Assembly (NCBI RefSeq): GCF_005503015.1
Contig: NZ_SCOL01000001.1
Location: forward strand, 992,001-1,056,000
Direction: 5' to 3'
Source of the DNA: Bacillus sp. E(2018)
GTDB taxonomy: Bacteria; Bacillota; Bacilli; Bacillales; Fictibacillaceae
Length of the DNA stretch: 64,000 nucleotides
In this document: piece after piece, positions 24,783 through 33,020 of the stretch
How positions within the stretch are numbered: position 1 is the first letter of the stretch
Layout of the letters: each line of letters starts with the position of its first letter
The notes under the pieces: generated by a model
The model's input: the letters and a program-made list of their open reading frames with translations, nothing else
Databases searched by the model: none
What the model was told of the DNA's origin: nothing
Translations under genes and position numbers: made by a program

Positions 24783-25262
24783 ATGCCGGCATACGGAAAA
24801 TATCTTCTTTATATTGTTGAACATAAATTGAATGTCTTTATAGAATGCTGGAAGTTAGGACTTTATGTTCAAGCATTTACACATGATCTATCTAAACTTC
24901 ATCCAGCTGAGTTTTTTACATATGCAAAGAAATTTTATTCAGATGAGAAGCCCAGTGAAGTGGAATGGCAATATGCTTGGCTTCATCATCAACATCACAA
25001 TAAACATCATTGGAATTATTGGGTGGTTGATCAGCTTAAAAAAGAAGCGGTTCCGATTCCCCGAAAGTATGTACTCGAGATGATCTGTGATTACAAATCT
25101 TTCTCAAGAAGATGGGGAAGAAAACGATCAGGACCCACCATTTCAAATCGTTTAATCGCCAATCTTTTAACGGATCGTGTAATTCTACATCCTGACACAA
25201 GGAAAGAATGTGCACAAATAATTGAAAAGTTGGAACCCGAGAATGCTCAGAAATCAATCTGA
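24783..25262 (+). CDS. DUF5662 family protein
   Basis: 159 residues. The His-rich pattern (THDLSKLHPAEFFTYAKKF, then WLHHQHHNKHHWNYW) matches DUF5662 proteins, helical proteins with an HD-domain-like arrangement of His and Asp that suggests a metal site. It follows the two small membrane genes and its 3-prime end contains the terminator, so it closes that unit. The activity of DUF5662 is not known to me; metal-dependent phosphohydrolysis is inference from the His/Asp pattern. Confidence 0.82.
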   Translation: MPAYGKYLLYIVEHKLNVFIECWKLGLYVQAFTHDLSKLHPAEFFTYAKKFYSDEKPSEVEWQYAWLHHQHHNKHHWNYWVVDQLKKEAVPIPRKYVLEMICDYKSFSRRWGRKRSGPTISNRLIANLLTDRVILHPDTRKECAQIIEKLEPENAQKSI

Positions 25263-25273
25263 GTATTTTTTAT
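25242..25273 (+). terminator. intrinsic terminator
   Basis: AATGCTCAG at 25242-25250 pairs with CTGAGTATT at 25259-25267 with one G-U pair and is followed by TTTTT; it overlaps the stop of the DUF5662 gene. Confidence 0.72.
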
Positions 25274-25293
25274 TGAAAATAATTGTAAAATAT

Positions 25294-25320
25294 TGCAACT
25301 TTTTTTATGGTTAAAACGTG
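25294..25320 (+). promoter_or_regulatory. ECF-type promoter of the sigma/anti-sigma operon
   Basis: TGCAAC at 25294-25299, a 17-base T-rich spacer and CGTG at 25317-25320 resemble the AAC...CGT promoters of ECF sigma factors. It precedes the sigma gene by about 25 bases, so autoregulation is likely. Confidence 0.55.
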
Positions 25321-25344
25321 GTTGATTTGAAAGGGGGAGCGGTT

Positions 25345-25851
25345 GTGGAACTGGAGGATGTATATAAACACTATATGAATGACCTGTACCGCTATTTGTA
25401 TTCTCTTTCGAAAAATCACCATGTTGCGGAGGATTTGGTGCAAGAAGCATTTTACCGAGCATATCTAACCTTGGCAGACTATGAGTTTAACAACATTAAA
25501 GCTTGGTTGTTTAAAGTTGCGTATCATGCATTTATCGATCACCAAAGAAAGAATAAAAAAACGATTCTTACGGATGAAATCAAAGAAAATGTAGATAAGA
25601 GAGAAAATACACCGGAAAGTAAGATGTTGGAAAAAGAATCATTTTTATTATTAATGGAGGATTTAAAGTGTTTAAAAGAGATCGAAAAACAAGCTGTTCT
25701 GTTGTGCGATTTGAATGAACTTAGTTATCAAGAGGCAGCTGATATTTTAAATATAAAGCTGAACACATTAAAAAGTCATATTTCAAGAGGTAGAAAAAAG
25801 CTAGTGGAACGTGTTAAGGAAAGGATGAACCTAGATGAGCGACAAGCATAA
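25345..25851 (+). CDS. ECF RNA polymerase sigma factor
   Basis: 168 residues from the GTG at 25345, six bases after AGGGGGAG; a GTG at 25318 lies on the promoter -10 and is unlikely. Region 2: YRYLYSLSKNHHVAEDLVQEAF and IKAWLFKVAYHAFIDHQRK; region 4: LNELSYQEAADILNIKLNTL and KSHISRGRKKL. It redirects RNA polymerase to ECF promoters. The next gene, overlapping by 17 bases, is a membrane anti-sigma factor, and an ECF-like promoter lies just upstream, giving a self-activating stress circuit. The stimulus is unknown. Confidence 0.92.
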   Translation: MELEDVYKHYMNDLYRYLYSLSKNHHVAEDLVQEAFYRAYLTLADYEFNNIKAWLFKVAYHAFIDHQRKNKKTILTDEIKENVDKRENTPESKMLEKESFLLLMEDLKCLKEIEKQAVLLCDLNELSYQEAADILNIKLNTLKSHISRGRKKLVERVKERMNLDERQA

Positions 25852-26878
25852 ACAGGATCAAAATAATGACGAAAATCTATATAAAGCTTACATGATGAAA
25901 ACGAAAAACGACATACATACCTCACCATCTCTTTCTGAAGAAGAGCAAAGAGAGATCATTCGAGTGGGGGCAAATACAGCTCGAAATGCAACCGTTATGA
26001 TTAGCCTGGCAATCTTACTTCTAATGTTACCCATCATGACATTAATCACTTACTTGTATTATGGCATTGGTGGTAAAGCAAACACGATGATCGATGTAGT
26101 AGGGAAGGCAATTTATATAACTGAACCAAATGTCAGTTTAGAAGAGATGGAAATAGAAAGTGAGATTGGGCTTTTTTCCATGAATGTGACCTTTGATACG
26201 TTTAAGCGTATTGGCAGTGAAGATTATTTAGCTGAGAAGGTGGATGTATATTTTGGATTAGATAAGCCGAAGTTTCCTGAAAAAATATCATTCTTAGAGC
26301 AGCTTCCTCCGATGGGTTATGGAATTGATGTTGTGAAGGATGGCCAGAAGATGTATCATCCCGATGCAATGATTCCATTCAATACAATTGAAGCAGAAGA
26401 TGTGTTGAATAACCTTCCCGACGGTACAGTTGCCGAAGCTTACCTTTCGTTTTCAGAATTAAAGAAGCCTAATGAAATTGAAAAAGTGTTACCGAAAGAG
26501 ATGGAGATTCGTTGGTTAGCGGTGGATACAGGATTAGAAGCAAAGCAACTTGACAAAGAAGGTATTCCAATCACTCCAATCGGCTATCCGGCACAGGTGG
26601 ATTCTACAACTTGGTCACCTTTTGACGGAGAACAAACGAACGAGGAAGTATTTCTCGATATATTAAAGTTATTAGAAAAGAATGAACAAACTGCTGAGAT
26701 TGTATCAAAGATAAAATCTCTTGAAATAAAAGAAAGGCGTAAATATGTGGAAGACAACGGCATTCAGGTTTATGGAGCAGTTGTGACAGGAACTGTTCCA
26801 GAGTTAAGGAAATTAGAACAATTGAAAATTGTTCGCGCGGTAAAAGTAGGGGAGGTTAAATTATGGAACTGGAAATAA
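25835..26878 (+). CDS. membrane anti-sigma factor with sigma-regulator domains
   Basis: 347 residues. The N-terminal 55 residues are cytoplasmic and acidic/helical (SLSEEEQREIIRVGANTARNA), followed by one membrane segment (about 58-82) and an extracytoplasmic part of about 260 residues with the TTWSPFDGEQ segment and a C-terminal sigma-factor-regulator-like domain (VTGTVPELRKLEQL). This is the plan of anti-sigma factors that hold ECF sigma factors at the membrane. Its start overlaps the sigma gene and its end overlaps the next gene, so stoichiometric production is likely. Confidence 0.85.
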   Translation: MSDKHKQDQNNDENLYKAYMMKTKNDIHTSPSLSEEEQREIIRVGANTARNATVMISLAILLLMLPIMTLITYLYYGIGGKANTMIDVVGKAIYITEPNVSLEEMEIESEIGLFSMNVTFDTFKRIGSEDYLAEKVDVYFGLDKPKFPEKISFLEQLPPMGYGIDVVKDGQKMYHPDAMIPFNTIEAEDVLNNLPDGTVAEAYLSFSELKKPNEIEKVLPKEMEIRWLAVDTGLEAKQLDKEGIPITPIGYPAQVDSTTWSPFDGEQTNEEVFLDILKLLEKNEQTAEIVSKIKSLEIKERRKYVEDNGIQVYGAVVTGTVPELRKLEQLKIVRAVKVGEVKLWNWK

Positions 26879-27168
26879 AAAAGAAAAGGAAAAGAAAGCT
26901 GCAGACGTTAACAGGATTTACTTCTTTTGTAATTGGATTACTCGCTCTAGCTGTATTAAACATTGGGCTATTAATAGAAACGATGGATATTCCTGATTTA
27001 ATTCTGTTCCACTTACCCTTCCTTGGTGTTTTCTTAGGAGTAGTCGGGTTGTTTACGAAAAATCGTTCCAAACAGTTTGCTTGGTGGGGAATAGGCATAA
27101 ACCTTTTCATTCCTATATTTATTGGCTTAATGTTCGGGTTGTCATGGACCATTAACGCTAAACCATAA
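26863..27168 (+). CDS. small membrane protein of the sigma operon
   Basis: 101 residues: a very basic N-terminus (KKKRKRKLQ), then three membrane segments. Its ATG lies inside the last codons of the anti-sigma gene, after a GGGGAGG site. It may assist sensing by the anti-sigma factor, which is inference from the overlap only. Terminator follows at 27182. Confidence 0.75.
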   Translation: MELEIKKKRKRKLQTLTGFTSFVIGLLALAVLNIGLLIETMDIPDLILFHLPFLGVFLGVVGLFTKNRSKQFAWWGIGINLFIPIFIGLMFGLSWTINAKP

Positions 27169-27181
27169 GTTCCAGTGAAGC

Positions 27182-27213
27182 AAAGGATCTGAATTGTCAG
27201 ATCCTTTTTTTCT
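27182..27213. terminator. bidirectional terminator
   Basis: GGATCTG at 27185-27191 pairs with CAGATCC at 27198-27204, flanked by AAA and a run of seven T. It ends the sigma operon and faces the convergent SgrR-like gene. Confidence 0.85.
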
Positions 27214-27217
27214 TTTA

Positions 27218-28870
27218 CTAATCCATTGTAGGGCGTAACCAAAGTTTAGAAAAATCAACATATCCGAAATGCTTAATGTTCACGTTCATTAATTCAGTAG
27301 AAAAAGGAATATACCTTTTTTGATAATACAGTGGAATCATAATGGCTTCATCAATAAGTTCCTTTTCGACTTCAACATTCAGATTCGTCCATTCTTCAAA
27401 TGGCGTGTGAACATATTGTGAGATGCGTTTTTGCCATTTTCTATTTTTTCCTAGTAATAAAGGTAGTGGAGCAAACCCATTTGTTAAGAAAAAATAAAAA
27501 GATAGATCTTGATTCAACTCGAAAATTTCACCATGTATAAACATGTCAGTTTGATCTGTAAGCTGTTTATTAAATATAGCGTCTTCAAATGATACTTTAA
27601 TCACTTTAACTGGGATGTCATATTGAGCAAACGTGTCAAGAAGCCATCTTGAAACTTCTTCTGTATGCTCAGCTATCCTTATGATTAAAGGTTCTGCAAA
27701 TTCCGGCCGGACAGCTCTCGGTATTGAATAGGGTAAGCGATTTCCCATCATACAGCTGTTGTCATTAGGAATGGCTCTTGACTCATACTCTGGTATTCTA
27801 TGACGATTCTCCGATAGAATTTGATGGATGTATTGCCGTACTTCTAAATTAGCTATCTGTGATTCTTTACGATACGCATTCATCATAAGTACACCAAAGC
27901 CTGAATCACTCTCTACTTGAAAGGTTTCATGATGATCTGGTTCCATTGAGGAGTGATAAACGATTGGAAAGTCTTTCGGAACTTTTACGAACTCAACCGC
28001 ATCAAGTAATGGCCGCTCTTGGAAATGCTCTTTAAAAGCAACAAGCGTTGTTTTTTGGTCGGTGTCCACTTCGACTAAGAACCCTCCAGTCCCATATATC
28101 CTTCCTTTGCTTTCTTTGTATATACTCGAAGTCATTGTGCTTAACAATGGAAGAATATAGCTGCAGCCTCCAGGGTACAAAATATCCACCACGAGTGGCG
28201 CTTTAGAAACAATATCCTCTATCGGTGTCCATAAACTTCTGTTTTGCTCATGAAATCTCAGTTTCTCTAAACAGTTGATTACATCTGCTGCTGTTAGAAC
28301 AGATCCGTCGTGAAAGCAGACGTCTTTTCTTAAATAAAGTCGTAGTTTCGTAGGTGAAACATCCCAGCTGTGAGCAAGTTCAGGTAGGATTTCTCCTTGA
28401 TCGGTTAAAGATACGAGTCGGTTAAATACATTTGATACCATATTTGCGCTATGTGCATCTGCTGCATCTAAAGGGTGTAGAGTTCTAAACGGAAAGCGCT
28501 TTGGAACAACGAGTTTGTCTTTCGCTTTCTGTACAAAACCAAATTGCGTATGAAATTTGTTCATCAATCTTATCTTCGTATCCGTCGACCAATCATACAT
28601 CAAATATTTACTGCTGATTTCAACCGGTTCATGATCCAACAGGATAAGAACTTCATCTTCAAAGTCTTCTTCGATATTCTTCAGCCATTGTAGACGGGAG
28701 ACATTTCCTCTTCCACGACCTGGGGTAAAAGTTAACCATCCTTCATCGTTCCATTTTTTTAAGTATCGCGTAGTTTGTTTCTGGCTGATCTGAAGAGCTT
28801 CTGCAATCTCTTCTGTTCGTATGTGACCTGATGGAAAGTATCTCCATAGTATGAGAAGTTTGTTATCCAT
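27218..28870 (-). CDS. SgrR-type regulator: HTH domain fused to a solute-binding domain
   Basis: 550 residues from the ATG at 28870, five bases after GGAGG; an upstream in-frame start at 28897 lacks a site. Residues 1-75 are a winged helix (TEEIAEALQISQKQTTRYLKK, GRGRGNVSRLQWL); residues 145-540 are an extracellular-solute-binding family 5 domain (FRTLHPLDAADAHSANMVSN, LRKDVCFHDGSVLTAADVIN) without signal peptide. Such cytoplasmic regulators sense a peptide or sugar-like ligand through the binding domain. It is divergent from an MFS transporter 100 bases away, which is the likely target. Confidence 0.9.
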   Translation of the reverse strand: MDNKLLILWRYFPSGHIRTEEIAEALQISQKQTTRYLKKWNDEGWLTFTPGRGRGNVSRLQWLKNIEEDFEDEVLILLDHEPVEISSKYLMYDWSTDTKIRLMNKFHTQFGFVQKAKDKLVVPKRFPFRTLHPLDAADAHSANMVSNVFNRLVSLTDQGEILPELAHSWDVSPTKLRLYLRKDVCFHDGSVLTAADVINCLEKLRFHEQNRSLWTPIEDIVSKAPLVVDILYPGGCSYILPLLSTMTSSIYKESKGRIYGTGGFLVEVDTDQKTTLVAFKEHFQERPLLDAVEFVKVPKDFPIVYHSSMEPDHHETFQVESDSGFGVLMMNAYRKESQIANLEVRQYIHQILSENRHRIPEYESRAIPNDNSCMMGNRLPYSIPRAVRPEFAEPLIIRIAEHTEEVSRWLLDTFAQYDIPVKVIKVSFEDAIFNKQLTDQTDMFIHGEIFELNQDLSFYFFLTNGFAPLPLLLGKNRKWQKRISQYVHTPFEEWTNLNVEVEKELIDEAIMIPLYYQKRYIPFSTELMNVNIKHFGYVDFSKLWLRPTMD

Positions 28871-28970
28871 GTATTCCTCCAGTATAAAAGTAGACATGTT
28901 TTATTTAATTGTCCATTTTTATCATTTGTAGTCTAGTTTAATATTACAATACAGAGAAGGAGGGGACAAC

Positions 28971-30236
28971 ATGGGATGGAGAGAATACCCCCAAAATATT
29001 AAAGTACGGTTGATTACATCGTTCTTTAACCGAGCCGTTTCTTCGGCCGTCATGCCATTTATGGCCTTATTCTTTGCAACAGAAAAGGGCAAAGTTTGGG
29101 CAGGAACATTTTTAATTTTAACGGTTATCATCGGATTTGTTGTAAATTTAATCGGTGGTTACATTTCGGATCGTTTTCCCAGGAAGAAAGTGTTGATGAC
29201 AACGTCTTGCTTAAACGCAGTCATGTTTCTACTCATGACCGTTAGCTTGCTGCCAAAACAGAATTGGATTCTACTCTTTGCGATGGCTTATATTGGATTC
29301 ACTGTTACAAGCAGTCTAGGTAGACCTGCTATGCATGCGATCATTATGGATTCGACGACACCTGAAAACAGAAAAGAAGTATATACGCTTGATTATTGGA
29401 TGATCAATTTGTCTATGGCAATCGGTGCTGCTTTAGGTGGATTGCTTTATGTAAGTCACCAGATTGAACTTTTCGTGTTGTTAACCGTTACTTCAATCAG
29501 CATTCCCATTGCTTATGGAATTTGGCTACGTGATGAGTTCACTGGCTTTTTGAAGAAAACGCATGAAAATGTTTTTCTCGACTTGTTTCAAAACTATAAA
29601 GTGGCTTTAAAAGATTCTGCATTCGTAAAAGTAGTTATTGGTGGGACCTTTATCTTTTCAGCAGAATTCACACTGAATAGTTATATTGGTATTCGTTTAG
29701 CTGAAACTTTTGACTCATTTCACATTGGTAATTTTGAGATTACTGGAGTTCGTATGCTTAGTATGCTTAACATCCAAAACATGTTGATGGTCGTTTGCTT
29801 CACTTTCTTGATCAATCGTTTTACGGATCGTTTTTCTAAGAAAAATGCCTTATTAATTGGGTTGTTGTTATATGGAATCGGTTATGTAACCGTTACGTCA
29901 GCGAACGCCTGGTATGTACTACTTCTATTTAACGTGATCGCTACAATGGGTGAGTTGATCTACTCTCCAATTAAAGAAGCGGAAAAAGCAAACATGATAC
30001 CTAGCGACAAGAGAGGATCATACTCTGCTTTTGCAAATGTTTCATTCAGTGGAGCTGATATGTTAGCACGTTCGACGATCATTTTAGGGGCTTTTTTAGT
30101 ACCTATGATGATGAGTGTGTATATGGGTGTTGTGATCATGATCGGAGCCTTCTTCATGTATTCTGGACTCTTTTTAAGAGAGAAGACAAAAGAAAAAGCC
30201 TTGAAGAAAGAAGTAATTGCTCAAGTTGTGAAGTAA
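28971..30236 (+). CDS. MFS transporter
   Basis: 421 residues with about 12 membrane segments. The motif GGYISDRFPRKKVLM between TM2 and TM3 is the major-facilitator signature. It closely matches efflux pumps of Bacillaceae that are paired with SgrR-like regulators. The N-terminal leader is short and the start follows GAAGGAGGGG. Exports a solute or drug in exchange for protons; the regulator beside it suggests induction by that solute. Confidence 0.88.
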   Translation: MGWREYPQNIKVRLITSFFNRAVSSAVMPFMALFFATEKGKVWAGTFLILTVIIGFVVNLIGGYISDRFPRKKVLMTTSCLNAVMFLLMTVSLLPKQNWILLFAMAYIGFTVTSSLGRPAMHAIIMDSTTPENRKEVYTLDYWMINLSMAIGAALGGLLYVSHQIELFVLLTVTSISIPIAYGIWLRDEFTGFLKKTHENVFLDLFQNYKVALKDSAFVKVVIGGTFIFSAEFTLNSYIGIRLAETFDSFHIGNFEITGVRMLSMLNIQNMLMVVCFTFLINRFTDRFSKKNALLIGLLLYGIGYVTVTSANAWYVLLLFNVIATMGELIYSPIKEAEKANMIPSDKRGSYSAFANVSFSGADMLARSTIILGAFLVPMMMSVYMGVVIMIGAFFMYSGLFLREKTKEKALKKEVIAQVVK

Positions 30237-30275
30237 TTGTAAGTGAGAACATAGTTTGCGCTATAAAACTGCAGT

Positions 30276-30312
30276 AAAAAAGCTTGGAATCTTTTCCAAG
30301 CTTTAATTTTTT
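30276..30312. terminator. bidirectional terminator
   Basis: AAAGCTTGGAA at 30279-30289 pairs with TTCCAAGCTTT at 30294-30304, with A and T runs on both sides. It lies between the MFS gene and the convergent coiled-coil gene. Confidence 0.85.
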
Positions 30313-30632
30313 TATGAATTGGATTCTTTAACAGAAGCAATCTCGATCTTTTCAACAAACATGTTAAAAACGCTGCGTTTTTCTTCAAGCTTTTTTAGCT
30401 GCTGTTTCAACTCATTATACTTTTCCTCAAAAGGCTGTTGATAGGTCTTCTTAATGTTCTTAATCATTTCTTCGTTGATTGTGGATTGGATGACTTGTTT
30501 CGTGATTCCAAATTTATAAGAATAGAGTTGAAGTTCTGTTTTCACTTTTTCGTACTCTTCATCTATTTCTTTCTTTTGTTGATCAATCTCGTCTTTCCAT
30601 TCCAGTAGAGCATCCTTTACATACGGCTCCAT
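30312..30632 (-). CDS. coiled-coil protein, unrecognised
   Basis: 106 residues, almost entirely charged helix with heptad-like spacing (EIDQQKKEIDEEYEKVKTEL; KYNELKQQLKKLEEKRS). No membrane segment and no Cys. The start ATG follows AAGGAGG. It is a monocistronic gene between an MFS pump and a zinc-ribbon gene. Family not recognised; a structural or cytoskeletal adaptor role is only a guess from the composition. Confidence 0.72.
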   Translation of the reverse strand: MEPYVKDALLEWKDEIDQQKKEIDEEYEKVKTELQLYSYKFGITKQVIQSTINEEMIKNIKKTYQQPFEEKYNELKQQLKKLEEKRSVFNMFVEKIEIASVKESNS

Positions 30633-30804
30633 GTTATGCCTCCTTACAGTGTTCGTGCTTCTGTCATTTCTTTTTTATGTACTCTATACACTATTAAGAG
30701 AGAACCATTCATTTATGGGGGTATTTTCACTCGTTGACTAAATTTTTCCATCAACCTATTATTGATTTAACCATTTAAGTAAAGAGCAGAAAGGATTTGT
30801 TTAA

Positions 30805-31047
30805 ATGAGCAGAGTAGAAGAAGCGATTAAAAGCAGATTCAAATGTAACAAGTGTAGCCATTCGCGTTGCAGAACAAAAGAACTAGCCATGACTGGATCG
30901 GGTTTAAGTAAATTTCTCGACATTCAGCACAACCACTTTTTATTCGTGTCATGTGAAAATTGTGGATTTGTAGAGATGTATGATCCTAATGTTCTTGAAG
31001 GAAAAAAAGGGCAGTTGGGGTCTGTACTGGATCTTTTATTCGGATAA
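30805..31047 (+). CDS. small zinc-ribbon protein
   Basis: 80 residues with two Cys pairs: CNKCSHSRCR near residue 12 and CENCGF near residue 51, a zinc ribbon. SKFLDIQHNHFLFVSCENCG is typical of small nucleic-acid-binding-type ribbons in Firmicutes annotated as hypothetical. The start follows AAAGGAT. A second small gene follows 23 bases after the stop. Function unknown; binding of zinc is well supported by the Cys spacing. Confidence 0.8.
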   Translation: MSRVEEAIKSRFKCNKCSHSRCRTKELAMTGSGLSKFLDIQHNHFLFVSCENCGFVEMYDPNVLEGKKGQLGSVLDLLFG

Positions 31048-31069
31048 AAACTCTAAAGAGGTGATGTGC

Positions 31070-31360
31070 ATGCCGGTTTTTGGATGGGTTTTTCTTGTAA
31101 TCGTGCTAGGCGGAATCATTGTAGGTTCTCTCGTTCATAAGTATCGTTACCGTAACATGAATCTCATTTATACTACATTTGGTCAGGAAAACTATTTTAA
31201 TGTCATAGCCAAACTTAAAGCTGATGGTGTGGCATATAAAGTCAGAATTCCAGGGCAGGCATTTGGTGATAGAGAGCGGCCAGTGAATGATAACACGCAA
31301 TACGACATTTACGTCAAGAAGGCAGATGCACATCTAGCAGCGGATGCTCTTAGAAAATAA
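31070..31360 (+). CDS. small membrane-anchored protein, putative signal-transducing type
   Basis: 96 residues from the ATG at 31070, eight bases after AGAGGTG (an ATG at 31064 is too close). One N-terminal membrane segment (about residues 5-20), then a soluble part with YTTFGQENYFNVIAKLKADG and KVRIPGQAFGDRERP, resembling the small DUF2007-like domain. Family assignment is uncertain. Located between the zinc-ribbon gene and a flavin-dependent oxidase-like gene, 15 bases before the latter. Confidence 0.68.
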   Translation: MPVFGWVFLVIVLGGIIVGSLVHKYRYRNMNLIYTTFGQENYFNVIAKLKADGVAYKVRIPGQAFGDRERPVNDNTQYDIYVKKADAHLAADALRK

Positions 31361-31375
31361 GGGGATGAAACGAAA

Positions 31376-32002
31376 GTGAAAACTTTAAATTATGTGAAAA
31401 GCCAAGAGGAACTGAGGCTTATGCTCGGAACTCCAAGTCTTAGAGGGCAGAATAAAGTTATTTCTAAGATTGATGAACATTGCAAAGACTTTATCGCTCA
31501 TTCACCATTTGTAATTTTAGCTACATCAGATCAGGAAGGAAACTGTGATAGTTCCCCTAGAGGTGATGCTGCAGGCTTTGTACATGTGATCGATGAGCAC
31601 CATCTCGTGATTCCCGACCGACCAGGGAATAAGCGGGTAGATTCAATGTTTAATATTCTTTCAAATCCGAAAGTAGGCTTACTTTTTCTAATACCAGGAA
31701 TGGGCGAGACGCTACGGATTAACGGTAAAGCAGCTATTATAAAAGATGAAAGAGTACTTAAAAAAATGGAAGCAGGGGGAAAAGCACCGCTTCTAGGAAT
31801 TCTAGTTAATGTTGAACAATGCTTTATGCATTGTGGGAAAGCGTTTAAACGATCCGGACTTTGGGAACCTGAACGTTGGGAAATGAAAGAATCTCTCCCG
31901 AACGCGGCAAAGATTCTAGCAGCTCATGTGAATCTACCTGAAATGACTGAAGAAAGAATCGCAAATGACCTAATAGAAGGCTATAAGAACAAGCTTTACT
32001 AG
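31376..32002 (+). CDS. pyridoxamine 5-phosphate oxidase-related FMN-binding protein
   Basis: 208 residues, starting with GTG at 31376. The core VILATSDQEGNCDSSPRGDAAGFV and the strand VIPDRPGNKRVDSMFNILSN are typical of the PNPOx-like split-barrel flavoproteins of the MSMEG_1061 type. Such cytoplasmic proteins bind FMN or F420 and reduce small molecules. No RBS-like site is strong (GGGGATG). Ends just before a long palindromic terminator. Confidence 0.85.
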   Translation: MKTLNYVKSQEELRLMLGTPSLRGQNKVISKIDEHCKDFIAHSPFVILATSDQEGNCDSSPRGDAAGFVHVIDEHHLVIPDRPGNKRVDSMFNILSNPKVGLLFLIPGMGETLRINGKAAIIKDERVLKKMEAGGKAPLLGILVNVEQCFMHCGKAFKRSGLWEPERWEMKESLPNAAKILAAHVNLPEMTEERIANDLIEGYKNKLY

Positions 32003-32018
32003 TTAAAAGCCTTATAGG

Positions 32019-32061
32019 AAACTTTTAAAAGCACTGCATGTACAGTGCTTTTAAAAGTTTA
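32019..32061. terminator. bidirectional terminator with 18-bp perfect stem
   Basis: AAACTTTTAAAAGCACTG at 32019-32036 pairs perfectly with CAGTGCTTTTAAAAGTTT at 32043-32060. It separates the PNPOx-like gene from the convergent nucleotidyltransferase gene. Confidence 0.85.
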
Positions 32062-32844
32062 TACGGTTTTCTTTGGTAGTAACAACTCAAGTAAAGAATC
32101 TTCTCGTGTATATATTGAACTCTGCATTACGGTATGTATAAACAATTCTTTTAATATAGAAGCGGATTTATCCAAACTATCACACGTTATATCTTTTGGA
32201 TAAGTTGAAAGGTATTTATCTAGAAAGTTACTATTTAACGAGTCGTAAGCTTTAAACTGATGAAGTTTTTTGTCCTCATTTAAAGCCTGAACGATTAACG
32301 TATAATCTCTCATCGACTCTAGCATCTTTAGTGCATATACGAGATTGTTGCGCTTCAATTCTTTGTCTAATCGTATGTAACAATAAGTAAATTCAAAAAC
32401 AGGATTTTCAAAAGTAGCATACTTTACGGGTTTGTTAGAAAAAGTGCGATTCTCTTTTTCCATCTTCTCGGAGATTAACCCTGTTTTGTCCAAAACTACT
32501 CTCCACAACGGAGATCTTACACTTAATAAATTCCTCGGAAGAATTGAAACATTGAATTCCAACGAGTTTTCTAGAATAACAATCAATAGATACATATTTT
32601 TTGAAAACTGCTTCTCTTTGAGGATGACGGGATTCAAACCCTTGTAATATTGTTGAATATTATCTTTCGCTTCAATGACTTCATCCTCAGTGGACGTAGC
32701 TATCATCAGATCAATATCTGAGAATTCGTCTTTGTATCCCGTTACACCAGAACCTAATTGAACAACACCTTCAACCATAGGCAGTACATTTAACATATCG
32801 ATCGTACGCTGAAAATAAGAATCCCTTTCTGTTGGAGTATACAT
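32059..32844 (-). CDS. nucleotidyltransferase-domain protein
   Basis: 261 residues from the ATG at 32844, after GAGGTG; an upstream GTG at 32856 overlaps that site. The catalytic signature GSGVTGYKDEFSDIDLMI has the Gly-Ser and Asp-x-Asp of the polymerase-beta-like nucleotidyltransferase fold, with a helical C-terminal half of about 120 residues (the substrate-binding part in aminoglycoside adenylyltransferases). It may adenylylate an antibiotic or protein. Monocistronic. Substrate not inferable. Confidence 0.82.
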   Translation of the reverse strand: MYTPTERDSYFQRTIDMLNVLPMVEGVVQLGSGVTGYKDEFSDIDLMIATSTEDEVIEAKDNIQQYYKGLNPVILKEKQFSKNMYLLIVILENSLEFNVSILPRNLLSVRSPLWRVVLDKTGLISEKMEKENRTFSNKPVKYATFENPVFEFTYCYIRLDKELKRNNLVYALKMLESMRDYTLIVQALNEDKKLHQFKAYDSLNSNFLDKYLSTYPKDITCDSLDKSASILKELFIHTVMQSSIYTREDSLLELLLPKKTV

Positions 32845-32962
32845 AAAACACCTCACTTTTTTATATGATTTTTAATGTTAACATAAATTGTAAATTACTG
32901 TTATGTTTTTTATGCAATGTATTGTTTCTAAAAAATCGTTGCTTTTCGAAACCAGTACATAT

Positions 32963-33007
32963 AAAAAAACAATAGTTATCCGATCATTGAAATACGGATA
33001 ACTATTG
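32963..33007 (-). terminator. intrinsic terminator of the oxidoreductase gene
   Basis: On the minus strand CAATAGTTATCCG pairs with CGGATAACTATTG and is followed by TTTTTTT (complement of the A run at 32963-32969). Confidence 0.85.
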
Positions 33008-33020
33008 CAATTTTTAATTC

